A DNA stretch of 64,000 nt from contig CAVTHV010000031.1 of the NCBI GenBank assembly GCA_963734595.1, positions 23,155-87,154 of the forward strand, read 5' to 3'. Shown here one piece after another: positions 25,753-37,007 of the stretch (its first letter is position 1; each line of letters opens with the position of its first letter). This DNA comes from CAKKQX01 sp963734595. GTDB taxonomy: Bacteria; Pseudomonadota; Gammaproteobacteria; Burkholderiales; SG8-41. Under the pieces are notes generated by a model. That model was not told the origin of the DNA. It searched no databases and saw only the letters and a list, made by a program, of their open reading frames with translations. Made by a program: the position numbers and the translations under genes.

Positions 25753-27162
25753 TTATTTCGATGCGCGCTTCGCCTGGGCGATGACGACCGCGAGCGCGGT
25801 GGACGCCGCGCGGGTTTCCGGCGAATCGGAGCGGCTGGTCAGCACGATCGGCACTTGCGCGCCGACGATGATGCCTGCACCCAATCCTTCGGCAAGATAC
25901 TCGAGCTGCTTGCACAGCATGTTGGCGGTTTCGACGTCGGGCGCGAGCAGGATGTCCGCCTGGCCGGCCACCGGCGACCGCAGTCCCTTGGTGCGCGCGG
26001 CGACCATCGAGATCGCGTTGTCGAAAGCGAGCGGCCCGTCGAGCAGTCCGCCGGTGATCTGGCCGCGGTCGGCCATCTTGCAGAGGATCGCGGCATCGAG
26101 CGTCGCGCGCATTTTCGGATTGACGGTCTCCACCGCCGCCAGAATCGCAACCTTGGGCTCCGGGATTTTCAGCAGGTGGGCAAGATCGATCGCATTCTGG
26201 ACGATGCCCGCCTTGTCCTCGAGCGAGGGCTCGATGTTGACGGCGGCGTCGGTGATCATCAGCGGCCGCGGATAAGTCGGCACGTCCATCAGCATGACAT
26301 GGCTCACGCGCTTGCCGGTGCGCAGCCCGTCTTTGCGCACGACGGCGGCCATGAGTTCGTCGGTGCGCAGCGCGCCTTTCATCAGCGCGTCGACCTTGCC
26401 CGCTCGCGCCAGCGCCATGGCAGCTTCGATCGCCGCGTTGTAGTGCGGCACATCGACGACCTCGCAACCCTCCAGGCTCAGTTTCTCCGTTGCCGCGAGC
26501 GCGCGAATCTTGTGCTCGGGCCCGACCAGGACCGGCACGATCAACCCTTCGTCGCGCGACAGCAGCGCGCCTCCCAGGGAATCGATATCGACCGGATGGG
26601 CGACGGCCATGCGGATCGCGGGCAGGCCCTTGCTGATCTCCAGCAAATGGCGGTAGCGCGAGCGTTTCGATTGCGACAGTTTCAATTCGGGCAGTTCGGT
26701 CTTGGCGCGTTTGATTTTCTCGCTCGGGGCAAGGACTTCGGCGGTGCCGCTGATCACCTTGTGCCCGTCCTGGTTGGTGCACAGGCAATCGAGGATCATG
26801 TGCCGGTTGTGATCGAATTTGCGCGCGCAGGTCACTTTGACGGAGAGCGTGTCGCCGAGCCGTACCGGCCGCGAGAAATGCAGCGACTGATCGATGTAGA
26901 TCGTTCCGGGACCCGGAAACTGGGTGCCGAGCACCGTCGAGATCAACGCGCCGCCCCACATGCCGTGCGCGATCACCTCGTGAAACATCGAGGAATGCGC
27001 GTAGGCGGGGTCGACATGCGCCGGGTTGATGTCGCCCGACATGATGGCGAACGTCTGGATGTCTTCCTGCCGCAGCGTGCGCGTCAGCGTCGCCGTGTCG
27101 CCGACCGCGATTTCGTCGTAAGTCCTGTTCTCGATGTATTCGATTGCGTGCGGATCGTTCAT
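25753..27162 (-). CDS. Bifunctional MaoC-like hydratase / phosphate acyltransferase
   Basis: 469 residues. The first ~140 residues are a MaoC hot-dog domain (TFAIMSGDINPAHVDPAYAH, then VIAHGMWGGALISTVLGTQF); the rest is a phosphotransacetylase/phosphotransbutyrylase (PTA_PTB) domain (GALRTDELMAAVVRKDGLRT, LMITDAAVNIEPSLEDKAGI, AVETVNPKMRATLDAAILCK). The hydratase adds water to enoyl-CoAs and the second domain moves the acyl group to phosphate. The fusion is known from betaproteobacteria and is annotated bifunctional enoyl-CoA hydratase/phosphate acetyltransferase. An acetate/acyl kinase, the usual partner, is not in view. AGGAGA precedes ATG 27162. Confidence 0.9.
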   Translation of the reverse strand: MNDPHAIEYIENRTYDEIAVGDTATLTRTLRQEDIQTFAIMSGDINPAHVDPAYAHSSMFHEVIAHGMWGGALISTVLGTQFPGPGTIYIDQSLHFSRPVRLGDTLSVKVTCARKFDHNRHMILDCLCTNQDGHKVISGTAEVLAPSEKIKRAKTELPELKLSQSKRSRYRHLLEISKGLPAIRMAVAHPVDIDSLGGALLSRDEGLIVPVLVGPEHKIRALAATEKLSLEGCEVVDVPHYNAAIEAAMALARAGKVDALMKGALRTDELMAAVVRKDGLRTGKRVSHVMLMDVPTYPRPLMITDAAVNIEPSLEDKAGIVQNAIDLAHLLKIPEPKVAILAAVETVNPKMRATLDAAILCKMADRGQITGGLLDGPLAFDNAISMVAARTKGLRSPVAGQADILLAPDVETANMLCKQLEYLAEGLGAGIIVGAQVPIVLTSRSDSPETRAASTALAVVIAQAKRASK

Positions 27163-27344
27163 GACGGATCTCCTGTTCCCGGCGGGCCCGCCAGCGTGCC
27201 CGGCGTCCGGGGTCTATCAAAACTATTTTCCTCGGCTGCGCCCCGGCGTTCTTGACCTAGCGCAAAATGTGTCCGGTTCGCCAGTGGTTGCTGATCCGGG
27301 ACCCGCAAACACGGTAGAATTCCAGGCACAAAGGAGGGTATCCA

Positions 27345-27992
27345 ATGCAACTGTTTGGCACGCCGGGAAGTCCTTACGTGCGCAAGGTGCGCATCGTGCT
27401 GGAAGAGAAACGGATCCCGCATGAATTTGTGATCGAGCGTGCCGCCGCCCCGGGCTCCCGGGTCCCGTCATTGAATCCGCTGGGCAAGGTGCCGGTGCTG
27501 GTTCGCGACGACGGCCGGCCGCTCTATGATTCGCCGGTCATCGTCGAGTACCTGGACGGTCTGGGCAGCGGTCCGCGGCTGATACCCGAACCCTTCGAGC
27601 TGCGGATCGAGGTGAAGCGCTGGGAGGCGCTCGCTGACGGTGTGGCCGAGGCAACGGTCGCGATCAACCATGAATATCGCGAGCCCGAGGAGAAACGGCG
27701 CGCGCCCGCGTGGTTCGAGAACCAGCGGCGGAAAATCGAGCGCGGGCTGGCTGCTCTTGCCGGCGACCTGGGCGACCGCGAATTTTGTTTTGGCGACCGC
27801 TTCAGCCTCGCCGATATCTGCACCGGATATGCGCTCGGCTATCTGGATGTTGCGCTGCCCGAAATCGAATGGCGCAAGGCGCATCCCAATCTGCAGCGTC
27901 TGTCCGCGCGCCTGGCGCTGCGCGCCTCGTTCAGCGCGACGCAGCACGGGCAGCCGGCGCCGCCTGCTGCCGCGGCCACTAAGGGCCCGTAA
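27345..27992 (+). CDS. Glutathione S-transferase family protein
   Basis: 215 residues. The thioredoxin-like N-terminal domain begins MQLFGTPGSPYVRKVRIVLE, with the catalytic serine/tyrosine region at SPYVRK; LNPLGKVPVLV and YDSPVIVEYLDGL hold the cis-proline and the glutathione-binding SxxI-type motif. The C-terminal helical domain has SLADICTGYALGYLD, the N-capping box of the fold. Conjugates or reduces electrophiles with glutathione; substrate unknown. AAAGGAGGG precedes ATG 27345. Confidence 0.88.
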   Translation: MQLFGTPGSPYVRKVRIVLEEKRIPHEFVIERAAAPGSRVPSLNPLGKVPVLVRDDGRPLYDSPVIVEYLDGLGSGPRLIPEPFELRIEVKRWEALADGVAEATVAINHEYREPEEKRRAPAWFENQRRKIERGLAALAGDLGDREFCFGDRFSLADICTGYALGYLDVALPEIEWRKAHPNLQRLSARLALRASFSATQHGQPAPPAAAATKGP

Positions 27993-28003
27993 AAAAATGA
28001 ATT

Positions 28004-28118
28004 AGCCACAGAGAACACAGAGAACACAGAGGAAGAACCGATAACGAGACATGTTTCGTATCCGTTTGTTTAAAACAGTTTTTTGATTCTCTCTGTGAAC
28101 TCTGTGCTCTCTGTGGCT
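28004..28118. repeat. Inverted pair of 9-nt CACAGAGAA arrays
   Basis: Left arm 28004-28032 (AGCCACAGAGAACACAGAG...); right arm 28087-28118 is its reverse complement with small changes (...CTCTGTGCTCTCTGTGGCT). A 54-nt AT-rich centre separates them. A long RNA hairpin is possible. It lies between GST and the next + strand gene. Confidence 0.75.
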
Positions 28119-28210
28119 TCGTCTGTCTTGGTCTTTTTGAAACGCGCTCTAAATAGCGAATGGTTGATATTGATAAACAATAATTTCCCGCCGCACCGGG
28201 GCTCCTGCAG

Positions 28211-28438
28211 ATGAACTGGCTCGACAAGCTTCCGTTGGCGGTATGCGTGCTGTTCGCCGTGCTGTTGGGATTTGCACCGTTTTTTCCCGAGCCGCACATC
28301 TGGGAGAAGCTGAAAATGCTGTCTGCCGGCACGCTGACGCGGCCGCTCGACATCTTCGATCTGCTGTGGCACGTCGCGCCGTTCGTCGTCCTGATCCTGA
28401 AGCTGATCCGCATGGCGAGCCTGCAGGAAGCGGGCTGA
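28211..28438 (+). CDS. Small two-helix membrane protein
   Basis: 75 residues with two hydrophobic segments (LPLAVCVLFAVLLGFAPFFP and VAPFVVLILKLIRM) and a charged centre with HIWEKLKML. Conserved small proteins of this shape are sometimes labelled RND transporter by automated pipelines, without evidence. It shares the strand and is 4 nt from the GIY-YIG gene. Function unknown. Confidence 0.6.
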   Translation: MNWLDKLPLAVCVLFAVLLGFAPFFPEPHIWEKLKMLSAGTLTRPLDIFDLLWHVAPFVVLILKLIRMASLQEAG

Positions 28439-28442
28439 TCCC

Positions 28443-28742
28443 ATGCCGGCGTGGAGCGTCTACATCGTGCGCTGCGCCGACGGCACGCTGTATACGGGCG
28501 TGGCCATGGACGTCGCGCGGCGCGTCGAGGAACACAACTCGAACAAGTTGCTCGCCGCAAATTACACGCGGGCGCGGCGGCCGGTGACGCTCGTGTACAG
28601 CGAAACGGCGGCGACGCGCTCCGCGGCGTGCAAGCGCGAGTATCAGATCAAGCAGTTGAGCCGGCAGGACAAGGAAGCGCTGGTCGCGGCAACCGGGCGC
28701 AGTAGTTTAAAAAGTCATTTAAAACAACGGGATATAACATGA
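28443..28742 (+). CDS. GIY-YIG nuclease family protein (UPF0213-like)
   Basis: 99 residues. VYIVRCADGTLYTGVAMDVA contains the GIY-YIG pair (VYI...LYTG) and the conserved arginine follows in RRVEEHN. These are the catalytic elements of single-domain GIY-YIG nucleases. The C-terminal KREYQIKQLSRQDKEALV is typical of the UPF0213 group. Its TGA (28740-28742) overlaps the ATG of the alpha/beta hydrolase (28739), so the two are translationally coupled. Confidence 0.85.
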   Translation: MPAWSVYIVRCADGTLYTGVAMDVARRVEEHNSNKLLAANYTRARRPVTLVYSETAATRSAACKREYQIKQLSRQDKEALVAATGRSSLKSHLKQRDIT

Positions 28743-29896
28743 GTCACTGGTTCGAGTACTTCCCCGGCAACCACATGTGGTCGCAGGGCATGATGTTCGG
28801 CATCGAGATGCAGACCTGGGGCGCGGCGGCGCTCGGCGAGATCGATCAGATCGGGCAAAAACTCAAGGCGCACGCCGGCGACAACGAGAAGTGGTGGCAG
28901 GAATGGACGGCGATGGCGCAACGCATAGAAGGCTTCGGCGACGCCGAGGAAAAGCTGGGCCACCAGCTCACCGCGGGCAGCTACTATCTGCGCGCCGCGA
29001 TCTATTATTTTTGCGGCGAGCGCTTCATCGCGCCGTCGGAGCGCAAGTGGGAAACCTATCGCAACTGCCTGCGCTGTTTCCGGAAAGGCATTGCGCGGCG
29101 CTATCCGAACATCGAGCGCGTCGAAGTGCCATACGAAAATACGACGTTGCCGGCGTGGCTGTTCAAAGCGGATGTCGAGGGTCCGGCGCCGGCGGTGGCG
29201 ATGTTCGACGGTCTCGACAATGCCAAGGAAATGAGCGTGCTCTTCGGCGGCGTCGAGATCGCGCGCCGCGGCATTCACGTGCTGGCGATCGACGGGCCGG
29301 GGCAGGGCGAAGCGCTGAGGCTGCAGGGCATCCCCAGCCGCCACGATTATGAAGTGCCGGGCGCCGCCGCATATGAATACCTGGCGCAGCGGCCGGAGAT
29401 CGATGCCAAACGCATCGCCGTGATGGGTTTCAGCATGGGCGGCTATTACGCGCCGCGCGCGGCGGCGATGGATCCGCGCTTTGCGGCATGCGTCGCCTGG
29501 GGCGGGCACTTCGATTATCACGAGGCGTGGGTGCGGCGGCGCAAGATCATGGAATCGGGCGGCACCAAATTGTCCGCGCCGCCGTTTCAGCTGCTGTGGG
29601 TGCTCGGCATGCCGGACATGGACGCGTGCATGAAAAAGCTCGAAGGCTACCGGCTGGCGGGCATCGCGGAAAAAATCCAGTGCCCGTTCTATTGCATCCA
29701 CGGCGAAAACGACAACATCGTGCCGCTGGAATTCGCGCAACGCCTTTACGACGCGGTCGGCGCGAAGGACAAGACGCTCAAAATCCTGACCACGCACGAC
29801 GGCGGCAGCGACCATTGCCAGGAAGACAACCGCCAGGTCGGCGTCAACCTGGTGGCCGACTGGCTGGCGGAGCGGCTCGGCGGCAAGCTCGCCTGA
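28739..29896 (+). CDS. Alpha/beta hydrolase (FrsA/2,6-dihydroxypseudooxynicotine hydrolase type)
   Basis: 385 residues. A helical N-terminal domain of about 140 residues precedes the alpha/beta fold, as in the pseudooxynicotine-hydrolase/FrsA group. The nucleophile is the serine in AVMGFSMGGYYAPRA, the acid is in the HGENDNIVPLEF loop and the histidine is in GGSDHCQEDNRQ, so a catalytic triad is present. Possible activities are esterase or C-C bond hydrolysis. The start overlaps the GIY-YIG stop by ATGA. Confidence 0.75.
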   Translation: MSHWFEYFPGNHMWSQGMMFGIEMQTWGAAALGEIDQIGQKLKAHAGDNEKWWQEWTAMAQRIEGFGDAEEKLGHQLTAGSYYLRAAIYYFCGERFIAPSERKWETYRNCLRCFRKGIARRYPNIERVEVPYENTTLPAWLFKADVEGPAPAVAMFDGLDNAKEMSVLFGGVEIARRGIHVLAIDGPGQGEALRLQGIPSRHDYEVPGAAAYEYLAQRPEIDAKRIAVMGFSMGGYYAPRAAAMDPRFAACVAWGGHFDYHEAWVRRRKIMESGGTKLSAPPFQLLWVLGMPDMDACMKKLEGYRLAGIAEKIQCPFYCIHGENDNIVPLEFAQRLYDAVGAKDKTLKILTTHDGGSDHCQEDNRQVGVNLVADWLAERLGGKLA

Positions 29897-30008
29897 CGGC
29901 GGGCTAAAGACAGGATAGGGATGAGGGATGAGGGATGAAGCTCTGACCTAAACCCATCCGTTTTCCAGAAAAACTTCCTCGCATGTCGTGGCGGGGCCGG
30001 GTTTGTGG

Positions 30009-30014
30009 GATAAT
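30009..30014 (+). promoter_or_regulatory. Candidate -10 box for the ABC-F gene
   Basis: GATAAT 42 nt before the ABC-F start. The -35 region is weak. Low weight. Confidence 0.3.
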
Positions 30015-30056
30015 CCGGCCCCTGCTTTATCGCACGCCGGATTCCACAGTATCCCC

Positions 30057-31979
<1,923 letters not shown>

Positions 31980-32000
31980 AGGTCAAAAGCTGAACGCAAA

Positions 32001-32217
32001 GCAAAGCATAGACACAGAGGACACAGAGGACACGAAGGAAGATCAGACTTCATATCAATAAGACTCAGTGACCTCAGTGTGCTCCGTGCGAAACAGGGTT
32101 TGCACAAAGAACTATTCAGGTGTCCCGCCGCCCAGTCCCTCATGCGCATGAATCACACCGCATTGTTTTTATTATATTTTTCCTCTGTGTCCTCTGTGTC
32201 CTCTGTGTCATTGCTTT
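32001..32217. repeat. Inverted pair of 9-nt ACACAGAGG arrays at a convergent junction
   Basis: Left arm 32001-32039 (GCAAAGCATAGACACAGAGG followed by ACACAGAGGACACG); right arm 32179-32217 is its reverse complement including the flank (AAAAGCAATGACACAGAGG on the minus strand). It fills the gap between the ABC-F gene (+) and the M1 peptidase gene (-). Confidence 0.8.
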
Positions 32218-34269
32218 TCAGATTTTCAGCGCCTCACAACCCTTAGCCCGCGTCACCGGAATCAGCCGCCCCGGCGCCGGCCAGATGCCGCGCTCGATCG
32301 CGCGGCTGCCATCGAAGATGAGATAACTTTGCGCGCCGTAATGCGGCAGCGGTCGTAGCAGGGCCGTAAGCGCTGCGGCATCGCGCGCGGAGATCACCGC
32401 GAGCGGCGCGCCGCCGTTTTCGTTGCGCACCGTCCACACCTGCGCCGAACCGCGGTCCGCGAGGGTCGCGGGGCGGGGCGCCAGCCCCAGCCGGGAAAGG
32501 GTCGCATCCACGTCGCGCTGCAGGCCGACGATCAGCGTCGGCTCATCGCCGTTCCGGATTTCCGCCGGACCGACCAGTTTCGCGGGCGTCTCGAAGAAGC
32601 TCCGGGCGAGCGTTTGTGCCGCAATCCCGAACTCGGCAGTGTTCGACACGATGGCGAGTCGCGGCGCGCGGGCGATGATCCACCGGCGCAGGATCGGCGG
32701 CAGTTGTTCGCGGTCGAGCACGCGCCACACGTGAAGTTCGGGATCGAGGCGCACGCCATCGGGCATCGCGCCGAGTTCGAGCGTCACCACCTGGCGCTCG
32801 CGATCGAGATCCACCCAGCGCGTCTCCGAACGGTTGCCGGTCACGATTTCAATCGGCACGCGCAGCGAATAAGCCGGCGCGGTCTGGGTGAGCGTCAGCA
32901 CGAGCCTCGTTTTGCCGCCGACAGTCTGCGCCTGGGCCTGTGCGATGGCGGGCGCGGGACCGCCGGCGCGGTCCACCCATTGCTCGAAGAAAGTCTTGAG
33001 CGGGCGGCCCGCGGCCTGTTCGAAGGCGGCGCGCAGGTCGTTCCACGACGCGACCTTGAACTTGTGCTGCTCCCAGAACAGGCGGATGCCGCGATGGAAC
33101 GCGTCTTCGCCGATCGTGTCGCGCAGCATGAAGAACACCATCGCCGCCTTGCCGTAGCCCACCGCGGCCTCGGCGCCGTGGGTGCGGGAGCGGAATGCCG
33201 CGAGCGACATCTGCTCGCCGGCCGGCACGGCGGCGAAATCGCGCAGCCACCCGAGACGCGCTGCGCGCGCCGCCGCGGCCGATTCGCGTTCCTTGTAGAA
33301 ATAATCGGCCATGAACGTGGTGAGACCTTCGCTCCAGTTGCCCGTCGCGTAATCGGGATAGACGCCGTTGCCCCACCAGTTGTGCAGCACTTCGTGGCCG
33401 AGCGACGTGGCGCGGATGAACGGCAGTTGCAGCACCTGGGCGCCGATGTAGGTGAGCGTGGGCATGCCGAATCCGGTCGGCAGCGGGCTCGCGACGACCG
33501 AGAATTCGCTGAACGGATAGGCGCCGATCTCCCGCGAATAGAGTTCGATGTAGCGGCGGCTGTCGTCGAGATAAGCATCGGCCAGCGCATCGAGGTCGCG
33601 ATAGAAGTAGGTGCGCAGGCGCAGCGGCGGCGCATCGGGCCGCGGCACGAGTTTTTCGCGCACCACGTACGGCCCGGCCATGAGATCGATGCCGTCCGCC
33701 GGCTGCGCGAATTCGAAGGTGGCGGTGTAGCGTTGGTTGTCGCCTTGCGGCAGTTCCTCGGCGGCGAGGCGCCCGGCGACGAGGCCGCGCTGATCGCCGG
33801 GCAGCGAGAGCCTGACGCGGTAGCTGAAAAGCGCCGCCGGCTGCGGGTACCAGCCGCTGCCGGAGTGCAGGAAGCTGCCTTCGGTCGCGGCCATCGGCGG
33901 CATGGCGCCGAGCACGCGGCGCTGATCGAGCGCGTGGTCGAGTGCGGGCAGCGTGCCGCCGTATTCGATGCGCAGCCGCGCACCCTGCGGTGCCGGCACG
34001 CGCCACTCCCGGAAGTCGCCGTCGCTGCCGGCCGGGACGACGGCGATCGGCTGACCGTCGGCGGACGCGGCCGATACGGCGAGCGTGCGGTACAGCGTGA
34101 AGCGGAATTCCCCCGGCGCGGCGAGTTCGGCGACAGCGTGGAAGCGGCGCGATTGCGGATCGAGCGTGACGTCGAGATCGAGGTGCGCGATGCGGGGCGC
34201 GGCCGCGCAGGCGAGCGTGGCGGCGAACGCGCACCCGAGGAGGACGAGAAGCCGCGGCAGCACGCTCAT
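32218..34269 (-). CDS. M1 family metallopeptidase, exported
   Basis: 683 residues. MSVLPRLLVLLGCAFAATLA is a signal peptide. The gluzincin zinc site is intact: H292-E293-V-L-H296 in GHEVLHNWWGNG, and E314 eighteen residues after the second histidine in NWSEGLTTF. The beta-rich N-terminal region (30-220) fits the M1 N-terminal fold. No exact GAMEN motif is seen (GFGMPTLTY occupies the equivalent place), so it is an aminopeptidase-N-like relative of uncertain exopeptidase activity. Its ATG overlaps the stop of the ChaN-PDZ gene by ATGA. Confidence 0.82.
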   Translation of the reverse strand: MSVLPRLLVLLGCAFAATLACAAAPRIAHLDLDVTLDPQSRRFHAVAELAAPGEFRFTLYRTLAVSAASADGQPIAVVPAGSDGDFREWRVPAPQGARLRIEYGGTLPALDHALDQRRVLGAMPPMAATEGSFLHSGSGWYPQPAALFSYRVRLSLPGDQRGLVAGRLAAEELPQGDNQRYTATFEFAQPADGIDLMAGPYVVREKLVPRPDAPPLRLRTYFYRDLDALADAYLDDSRRYIELYSREIGAYPFSEFSVVASPLPTGFGMPTLTYIGAQVLQLPFIRATSLGHEVLHNWWGNGVYPDYATGNWSEGLTTFMADYFYKERESAAAARAARLGWLRDFAAVPAGEQMSLAAFRSRTHGAEAAVGYGKAAMVFFMLRDTIGEDAFHRGIRLFWEQHKFKVASWNDLRAAFEQAAGRPLKTFFEQWVDRAGGPAPAIAQAQAQTVGGKTRLVLTLTQTAPAYSLRVPIEIVTGNRSETRWVDLDRERQVVTLELGAMPDGVRLDPELHVWRVLDREQLPPILRRWIIARAPRLAIVSNTAEFGIAAQTLARSFFETPAKLVGPAEIRNGDEPTLIVGLQRDVDATLSRLGLAPRPATLADRGSAQVWTVRNENGGAPLAVISARDAAALTALLRPLPHYGAQSYLIFDGSRAIERGIWPAPGRLIPVTRAKGCEALKI

Positions 34270-35483
34270 TTCTGCGGCGGGAACTTGACCACGAACTCCA
34301 GCTTTTCGGTGCCGCGCCGGATCTGCATCGGCAGCCAGGTGCCCGCGGGCTGCGCGCGGACCGCGGCGACCACGCTGCTCATCTTTTTGACGGGGGCGCC
34401 GGCGATCGACTCGATGATGTCGCCGCGCTTGAGCCCGGTTTGTTCCGCAAGACTGCCGGCGCGCACGTCCAGCAGCCTGACGCCGCCGTCCACTGCCTCG
34501 ATCTGCACGCCCAGGCGCGGCGGCGGGGTTTTTTCGGCCGGCATGCCGGGCAACGCGAAGACGGCATCGGCAAGGCCCGTCCTGATTTCACTGCAATCCT
34601 GCCTGGATTCCACCGGCAGCAGCGTGCCGATATTGCTCACGCCCAGGTCGCGCAACTGGTGCGGCACGCCATAGCCGCGGCGCACATGCCCGACGCCCAT
34701 GATGCCGACCACCAGCGGTCGCTGCGCGCCGGGTCCGGTTTCGACGCGGCGCGCGAGCGCTTCGGCCATCGCGCGGTCCCACGCCGTCTGCGATTCGGTG
34801 AAAAAACGGAACGCCTTGTCGTCTTTGTCCGCCGCGCCGGTTTCCTGGCCCGCGACATGCGGATGCGTCTTGAAAACGTCGAACAGAAAATCCCGGTAGG
34901 CCGGCGACGGCGGCGCCGGGCGCGATACGCCTTCCTTCTGGTCTGCCGGCACCGCGTCCCAGCCATTCTTGGTGATGGCCGCCGGCAGCGTCCGGTCGAC
35001 GTTGAGCGCCACCATCGGGATGCGGTTGATGCGCGCGAACTGGAACAGCGGCAGGTAGTACTCGGGCGGGTAATTCCAGACCTTGTCCCATTCGGTCTGC
35101 TCGAGAAACTGCTTGACCGTGAGTTGGCCGGCGATCCACTTGTCGAGCACCGGTTGCGCCCGGCGCGGGAACGCTTCGAAGCCGATGACCATCTTCGGCC
35201 GCAACAGATGCAGCGCCGCCAGGGTCTCGATCTGCCATTGGTGGTCGTCGGCCTCGTCATGCCGTTCGCCGAGCAGCACGACGTCGCGCTTCGCGATTTC
35301 ACCGAGCAGTTCGCGAGCCCGGCATGGCGCGCGGCGTGGCGCCGTCGAGCGTATACCACGCCGCGGGTGCGAGGCAGACCGGTGCCAACGGTGGATGTGC
35401 GGGCGGTTCCTGGGCCGATGCGGAAATGGCGCAGGCCAGCGCAAGGGCGACGCCGGACGGGATCGGGATTTTTTTCGGTTCAT
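34266..35483 (-). CDS. ChaN family protein with PDZ domain, frameshifted at the N-terminus
   Basis: About 405 residues. The ChaN part shows VLLGERHDEADDHQWQIETL, IGFEAFPRRAQPVLDKWIAG and VVGIMGVGHVRRGYG, the heme-binding ChaN fold; the end (GVQIEAVDGGVRLLDVRAGS, LKRGDIIESIAGAPVKKM) is a PDZ domain. The N-terminal frame is broken twice: an A-run just after ATG 35483 is one base short, and one extra base occurs near 35325. With both repaired the start reads MNRKKIPIPSGVALALACAI, a normal signal peptide. Co-transcribed with the M1 peptidase (ATGA overlap). Exported; iron or heme handling is possible but not shown. Confidence 0.72.
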   Translation of the reverse strand: MNRKKSRSRPASPLRWPAPFPHRPRNRPHIHRWHRSASHPRRGIRSTAPRRAPCRARELLGEIAKRDVVLLGERHDEADDHQWQIETLAALHLLRPKMVIGFEAFPRRAQPVLDKWIAGQLTVKQFLEQTEWDKVWNYPPEYYLPLFQFARINRIPMVALNVDRTLPAAITKNGWDAVPADQKEGVSRPAPPSPAYRDFLFDVFKTHPHVAGQETGAADKDDKAFRFFTESQTAWDRAMAEALARRVETGPGAQRPLVVGIMGVGHVRRGYGVPHQLRDLGVSNIGTLLPVESRQDCSEIRTGLADAVFALPGMPAEKTPPPRLGVQIEAVDGGVRLLDVRAGSLAEQTGLKRGDIIESIAGAPVKKMSSVVAAVRAQPAGTWLPMQIRRGTEKLEFVVKFPPQK

Positions 35484-35685
35484 TATGTTACGGACTCTTT
35501 TAGATTATCCTATTGCCTGATGATGTTCTGAAATGCACGGCGGCGGGGCCTGATACGTTGCGACTGGATGTTAGAATTATAGTTCCATAGTTCCCGCCCA
35601 CAGTCCCGAAAGACGGCTTGCCGGATCGATTCATAAATCTGCGATGTGAGGTAAGGCCGGCGCGCGTTGACCGGCGATACCCGGC

Positions 35686-36879
35686 ATGGCCACGCACAAT
35701 AAACAGCTGATCGTTGCGCTGCTGGCGACGCTGGCCAGCCAGGCGCTGACATCGGTGGCCGTATTCACGCCCGCAGTTCTGGCTTCGGCGGCAAGCGGCG
35801 ATATCGGCGTGGCCGCCAATGCAATCGGCGCATTCACCGCGCTCGTCTATTTTCTCGCTTCGTTTTCGGCGCCCATCGGCGGCACTTTCGTCGCGCGCTT
35901 CGGGGCGGTGCGGATGAGCCAGTCCGCCATGGTGCTGACGGGCGGCGGGCTCGCGCTGTGCGCGCTCGCGCATCCGGCAGCGGTGATCGCCGGCGCGGTG
36001 CTGATCGGCATCGGCTACGGCCCGATCACGCCCGCCAGCTCGGTGCTGCTCGTCGAGCACACGCCCGACCGCATGCGCAATCTGATCATGTCGATCCGCC
36101 AGACCGGCGTGCCGGTGGGCGGCGCGCTCGCGGGCGCCGTCGTGCCGTGGCTCGTCATCTCGGTCGGATGGCGCGGCGCCGCGCTGGCCATGAGCGGTTT
36201 GATCCTGCTGTTTACCGTGGTGCTGCAGACGATACGCGCCGATTACGATCAGCCGCGCCTCGCGGCCGCGGCGCGGCGGCCGCCGCTGGCCGGCATGCTG
36301 CGGATGGTGCTCGCGCACGACGAATTGCGGCGCATCTCGTTCATCTCGTTTACCTACGCCGGCATGCAGATGTGTTTCGCAAGCTATCTCGTTGTTTTTC
36401 TTACTGAAAGCGTCGGGCTCAGCGTGGTCAATGCCGGGGCTGCCTTGTCTGCGGCGATGATCGCCGGCATCGTGGGCCGGGTGCTGTGGGGCGTCGCAGC
36501 CGACTATTTCGACAACGCGCGCGCCACGCTGGCGCTGCTGGGGATGCTGATGGCGGTGTGCGCGCTGCTGATCGCGCTGGTCACGAAGGCCTGGCCCTTC
36601 GGCGCGGTGCTGCTGCTGTGCGCGGTGTACGGCGCCTCGGCCATCGGCTGGAACGGCGTCTATGTCGCGGAGGTTGCGCGCATCGCTCCCGAGGGCAACG
36701 TGGCGGTCGCCACCGGCGCCTCGCTCGCCGTGACTTATCTCGGCGTGGTGGTCGGACCGTTTTTCTTCTGGCTGATCGTGAGGCTGAGCGGCAGTTACGC
36801 GGCGGCGTTCGGTTTTGCCGCGCTGGCGACGCTGGCGGCGGCGGTGGCGATCATGCGCAGAACGCCGGCCGTCGGCTAG
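35686..36879 (+). CDS. MFS transporter
   Basis: 397 residues with twelve predicted helices, unbroken. The loop after helix 2 has APIGGTFVARFGAVRM, the MFS motif A variant, and YGPITPASSVLL lies in helix 4. GIVGRVLWGVAADYFDN is the repeated motif in the second half. Substrate unknown. Divergent from the ChaN gene with a 200-nt gap. Confidence 0.82.
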   Translation: MATHNKQLIVALLATLASQALTSVAVFTPAVLASAASGDIGVAANAIGAFTALVYFLASFSAPIGGTFVARFGAVRMSQSAMVLTGGGLALCALAHPAAVIAGAVLIGIGYGPITPASSVLLVEHTPDRMRNLIMSIRQTGVPVGGALAGAVVPWLVISVGWRGAALAMSGLILLFTVVLQTIRADYDQPRLAAAARRPPLAGMLRMVLAHDELRRISFISFTYAGMQMCFASYLVVFLTESVGLSVVNAGAALSAAMIAGIVGRVLWGVAADYFDNARATLALLGMLMAVCALLIALVTKAWPFGAVLLLCAVYGASAIGWNGVYVAEVARIAPEGNVAVATGASLAVTYLGVVVGPFFFWLIVRLSGSYAAAFGFAALATLAAAVAIMRRTPAVG

Positions 36880-37007
36880 GGGCTAGGTCATTTGTTCGTT
36901 TGACCGCGAAGTTACTTCTTAGTTCCCTTGTGCATCGCTCAAGGGGGTATTGAAAAGAATCCTTCGTGTCTATGTGCTTCTTCGAGCGTTTGATCTTTTC
37001 TTCGCGC

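Noticed and set aside
32614..34674. 686-residue open frame on the + strand opposite the M1 peptidase and ChaN genes
   Set aside because: Codon-phase shadow of two well-conserved genes on the minus strand; the protein is Arg/Ala/Gly-rich with no motif.
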